Part shown: positions 6,743-7,916 of the stretch, one piece after another | Layout: every line of letters starts with the position of its first letter | Numbering within the stretch: position 1 is the stretch's first letter | Assembly: GCA_937895695.1 (NCBI GenBank) | Contig: CALBLM010000307.1 | Coordinates: 1 to 7,916, forward strand | Length of the DNA stretch: 7,916 nt | Direction of reading: 5' to 3' | Source of the DNA: an uncultured Megasphaera sp. | Lineage (GTDB): Bacteria > Bacillota > Negativicutes > Veillonellales > Megasphaeraceae | Made by a program: the position numbers and the translations under genes | Notes under the pieces: generated by a model | Databases searched by the model: none | What the model was told of the DNA's origin: nothing | The model's input: the letters and a program-made list of their open reading frames with translations, nothing else

Positions 6743-6765
6743 CAAAGGGATGGCGGCCTTTTTTT
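6728..6765 (+). terminator. Intrinsic terminator of the T-box leader
   Basis: GGCCACCGTC (6728-6737) pairs with GATGGCGGCC (6749-6758) to form a ten-position stem with one A-C mismatch and one G-U pair, followed directly by seven T residues (6759-6765). It is the default off state of the cysS leader when tRNA-Cys is charged, and it lies 19 bases before the cysS start. Confidence 0.92.
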
Positions 6766-6784
6766 ATCATATAGGAGGTATAAC

Positions 6785-7916
6785 ATGAGAGAATTAAAAG
6801 TGTATAACACCTTAACTCGTAAAAAAGAAACATTTGTGCCGGTTATGCCGGGACAGGTCAAAATGTATGTATGCGGTATTACACCGTATAATCATTCTCA
6901 TATGGGGAATGCGCGTCCTTTTGTTACCTGGGATGTTATTAAACGATATTTAGAACATTTGGGCTATGAAGTTACACATGTTCAAAACTTTACAGATGTA
7001 GATGATAAAATTATTAATGCGGCTAATGGAGAAGGCGTTACGTGGGATACGATTGCTAATCGCTATATTGCATCCTATTTTGACGTCATGGATAAATTAC
7101 ATATCCGCCGTGCTGATAAGTATCCCCGCGTATCGGAACATATGGAAGATATTATCCATATGGTACAGACCTTGATCGATAAAGGGTATGCCTATGTGAT
7201 TGACCATGATGTGTACTATAGTGTTGAAAAATTTGCAGATTACGGAAAATTAAGCGGCCGCAGTTTGGATGATATGATGGCAGGAGCTCGCATTGAAGTA
7301 GATGATCGCAAACATAATCCGATGGATTTTGCTCTTTGGAAAGGTGCAAAACCAGGCGAACCTTCTTGGGATAGTCCTTGGGGAAAAGGCCGTCCGGGCT
7401 GGCATATCGAATGCTCCGCCATGAGTAATAAATATTTAGGAGATACCTTTGACTTCCATGGTGGTGGCAGTGATTTGATTTTCCCGCATCATGAAAATGA
7501 AATTGCCCAGTCAGAAGCGTATACCGGTAAAAAGCCTATGGTTAAATACTGGCTCCATAATGGATTTATTACGATTAATTCTGAAAAAATGAGTAAATCC
7601 TTAAATAACTTCTTCTTGGTTAAAGACGTATTGGCTCATTATAGTGCCGATGCGCTCCGCTTTTTCTTGATTTCCAATCATTACAGAAGTCCCTTGGATT
7701 TCAGCGATGAACGGTTGGAAGAAATGACACGTAGTTTGGAACGTCTTGGTACGGCGATTGATAATGTTTTGGAATTGTTGGATATGCCTGCTGGTGCTAA
7801 ATCTAAAGAAGCAACACAGCTTCTTGACGTAGCAAAAAAAGATGAAGAAGCCTTTGAAGAAGCCATGTGTGATGATTTTAATACAGCCTTGGCTAGTGCA
7901 GCGATGTTTGATTTAG
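6785..7916 (+). CDS. cysS: Cysteinyl-tRNA synthetase, 3' end cut by the window
   Basis: CysS charges tRNA-Cys with cysteine. The frame stays open from the ATG at 6785 to the window edge, giving 377 complete codons; the family is usually about 460-480 aa, so roughly the last fifth is missing. The class I signatures are the HIGH-type HMGN (39-42) and KMSKS (268-272). The catalytic zinc site that selects cysteine is intact: C30 (YVCGITPYN), C210 (WHIECSAM), H235 and E239 (FPHHENE). The DALR-like helical domain begins near 288 (ADALRFF). AGGAGG (6773-6778) precedes the ATG by six bases. Expression is gated by the T-box leader just upstream. In B. subtilis cysE lies between gltX and cysS; here it is absent. 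Confidence 0.97.
   Translation, partial: MRELKVYNTLTRKKETFVPVMPGQVKMYVCGITPYNHSHMGNARPFVTWDVIKRYLEHLGYEVTHVQNFTDVDDKIINAANGEGVTWDTIANRYIASYFDVMDKLHIRRADKYPRVSEHMEDIIHMVQTLIDKGYAYVIDHDVYYSVEKFADYGKLSGRSLDDMMAGARIEVDDRKHNPMDFALWKGAKPGEPSWDSPWGKGRPGWHIECSAMSNKYLGDTFDFHGGGSDLIFPHHENEIAQSEAYTGKKPMVKYWLHNGFITINSEKMSKSLNNFFLVKDVLAHYSADALRFFLISNHYRSPLDFSDERLEEMTRSLERLGTAIDNVLELLDMPAGAKSKEATQLLDVAKKDEEAFEEAMCDDFNTALASAAMFDL

Larger units (their letters stand above)
6550..6765 (+). promoter_or_regulatory. T-box riboswitch (tRNA-Cys sensing) controlling cysS
   Basis: The gltX-cysS gap holds a full T-box leader, which binds uncharged tRNA and then prevents transcription termination. Stem I closes with ACAGAG (6566-6571) against CUUUGU (6625-6630), and a distal hairpin forms from GACA/UGUC (6574-6577 with 6595-6598). 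The 3' side of stem I reads AGAAAC-UGC-AAGC, with the likely specifier codon UGC (Cys) at 6613-6615. Stem II pairs 6636-6641 with 6658-6663, and stem III pairs UGGCA (6694-6698) with UGCCA (6702-6706). The T-box sequence AGAGTGGAACCACGGG lies at 6714-6729. In the bulge, UGGA (6718-6721) complements the UCCA end of tRNA-Cys, whose discriminator is U73. Both readouts point to cysteine, which agrees with the downstream gene. Stem boundaries were paired by eye. Confidence 0.93.

Noticed and set aside
6564..6833. Minus-strand open frame of 89 codons across the T-box leader
   Set aside because: It lies opposite a structured regulatory RNA and the start of cysS, has no ribosome binding site of note, and reads as low-quality, Cys/Arg/Ser-rich sequence typical of an antisense shadow.

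Overview
The window looks like a chromosomal housekeeping stretch from a low-to-moderate-GC Bacillota (Firmicute). The evidence is strong AGGAGG-type ribosome binding sites, sigma-70-like promoters, a T-box leader, and the gene order radA - PIN/TRAM membrane protein - ispD/ispF - gltX - cysS. From general knowledge this order matches the B. subtilis clpC-radA-disA-yacL-ispD-ispF-gltX-cysE-cysS neighbourhood. Two genes of that neighbourhood (disA, cysE) are absent here, and ispD and ispF are fused. A Negativicutes-type host is a guess; nothing in the window proves it.

Layout. Bases 1-35 hold the first 11 codons of a leftward gene that runs off the window. Its short N-terminus is only suggestive of a ClpB/ClpC-type chaperone. 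Bases 36-230 are a divergent promoter region with one good promoter on each strand. Rightward come a seven-unit Sel1-repeat protein (231-1043) and, 39 bp later, radA (1083-2471). After a 114-bp AT-rich gap come the membrane-anchored PIN/TRAM protein (2586-3788), a bifunctional ispDF (from 3789 or 3798 to 4979) and gltX (4992-6455). These last three are packed almost end to end and are probably co-transcribed. Bases 6456-6784 contain no gene but hold a promoter and a complete T-box leader with specifier, stem III, antiterminator and terminator. This leader controls cysS, which starts at 6785 and is cut by the right edge after 377 codons.

How it fits together. RadA processes recombination intermediates. 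IspDF supplies two consecutive-class steps of the MEP isoprenoid pathway (steps 3 and 5). GltX and CysS charge tRNAs for translation. cysS alone is put under amino-acid control: the leader reads uncharged tRNA-Cys through a UGC specifier and an acceptor-end bulge whose variable base fits the U73 discriminator of tRNA-Cys. No mobile element, CRISPR array, phage gene, rRNA or tRNA gene is visible. I see no wholly new system. The most interesting points are the ispDF fusion, the tRNA-Cys T-box, the missing disA and cysE, and the Sel1 gene with its divergent promoter arrangement next to radA.
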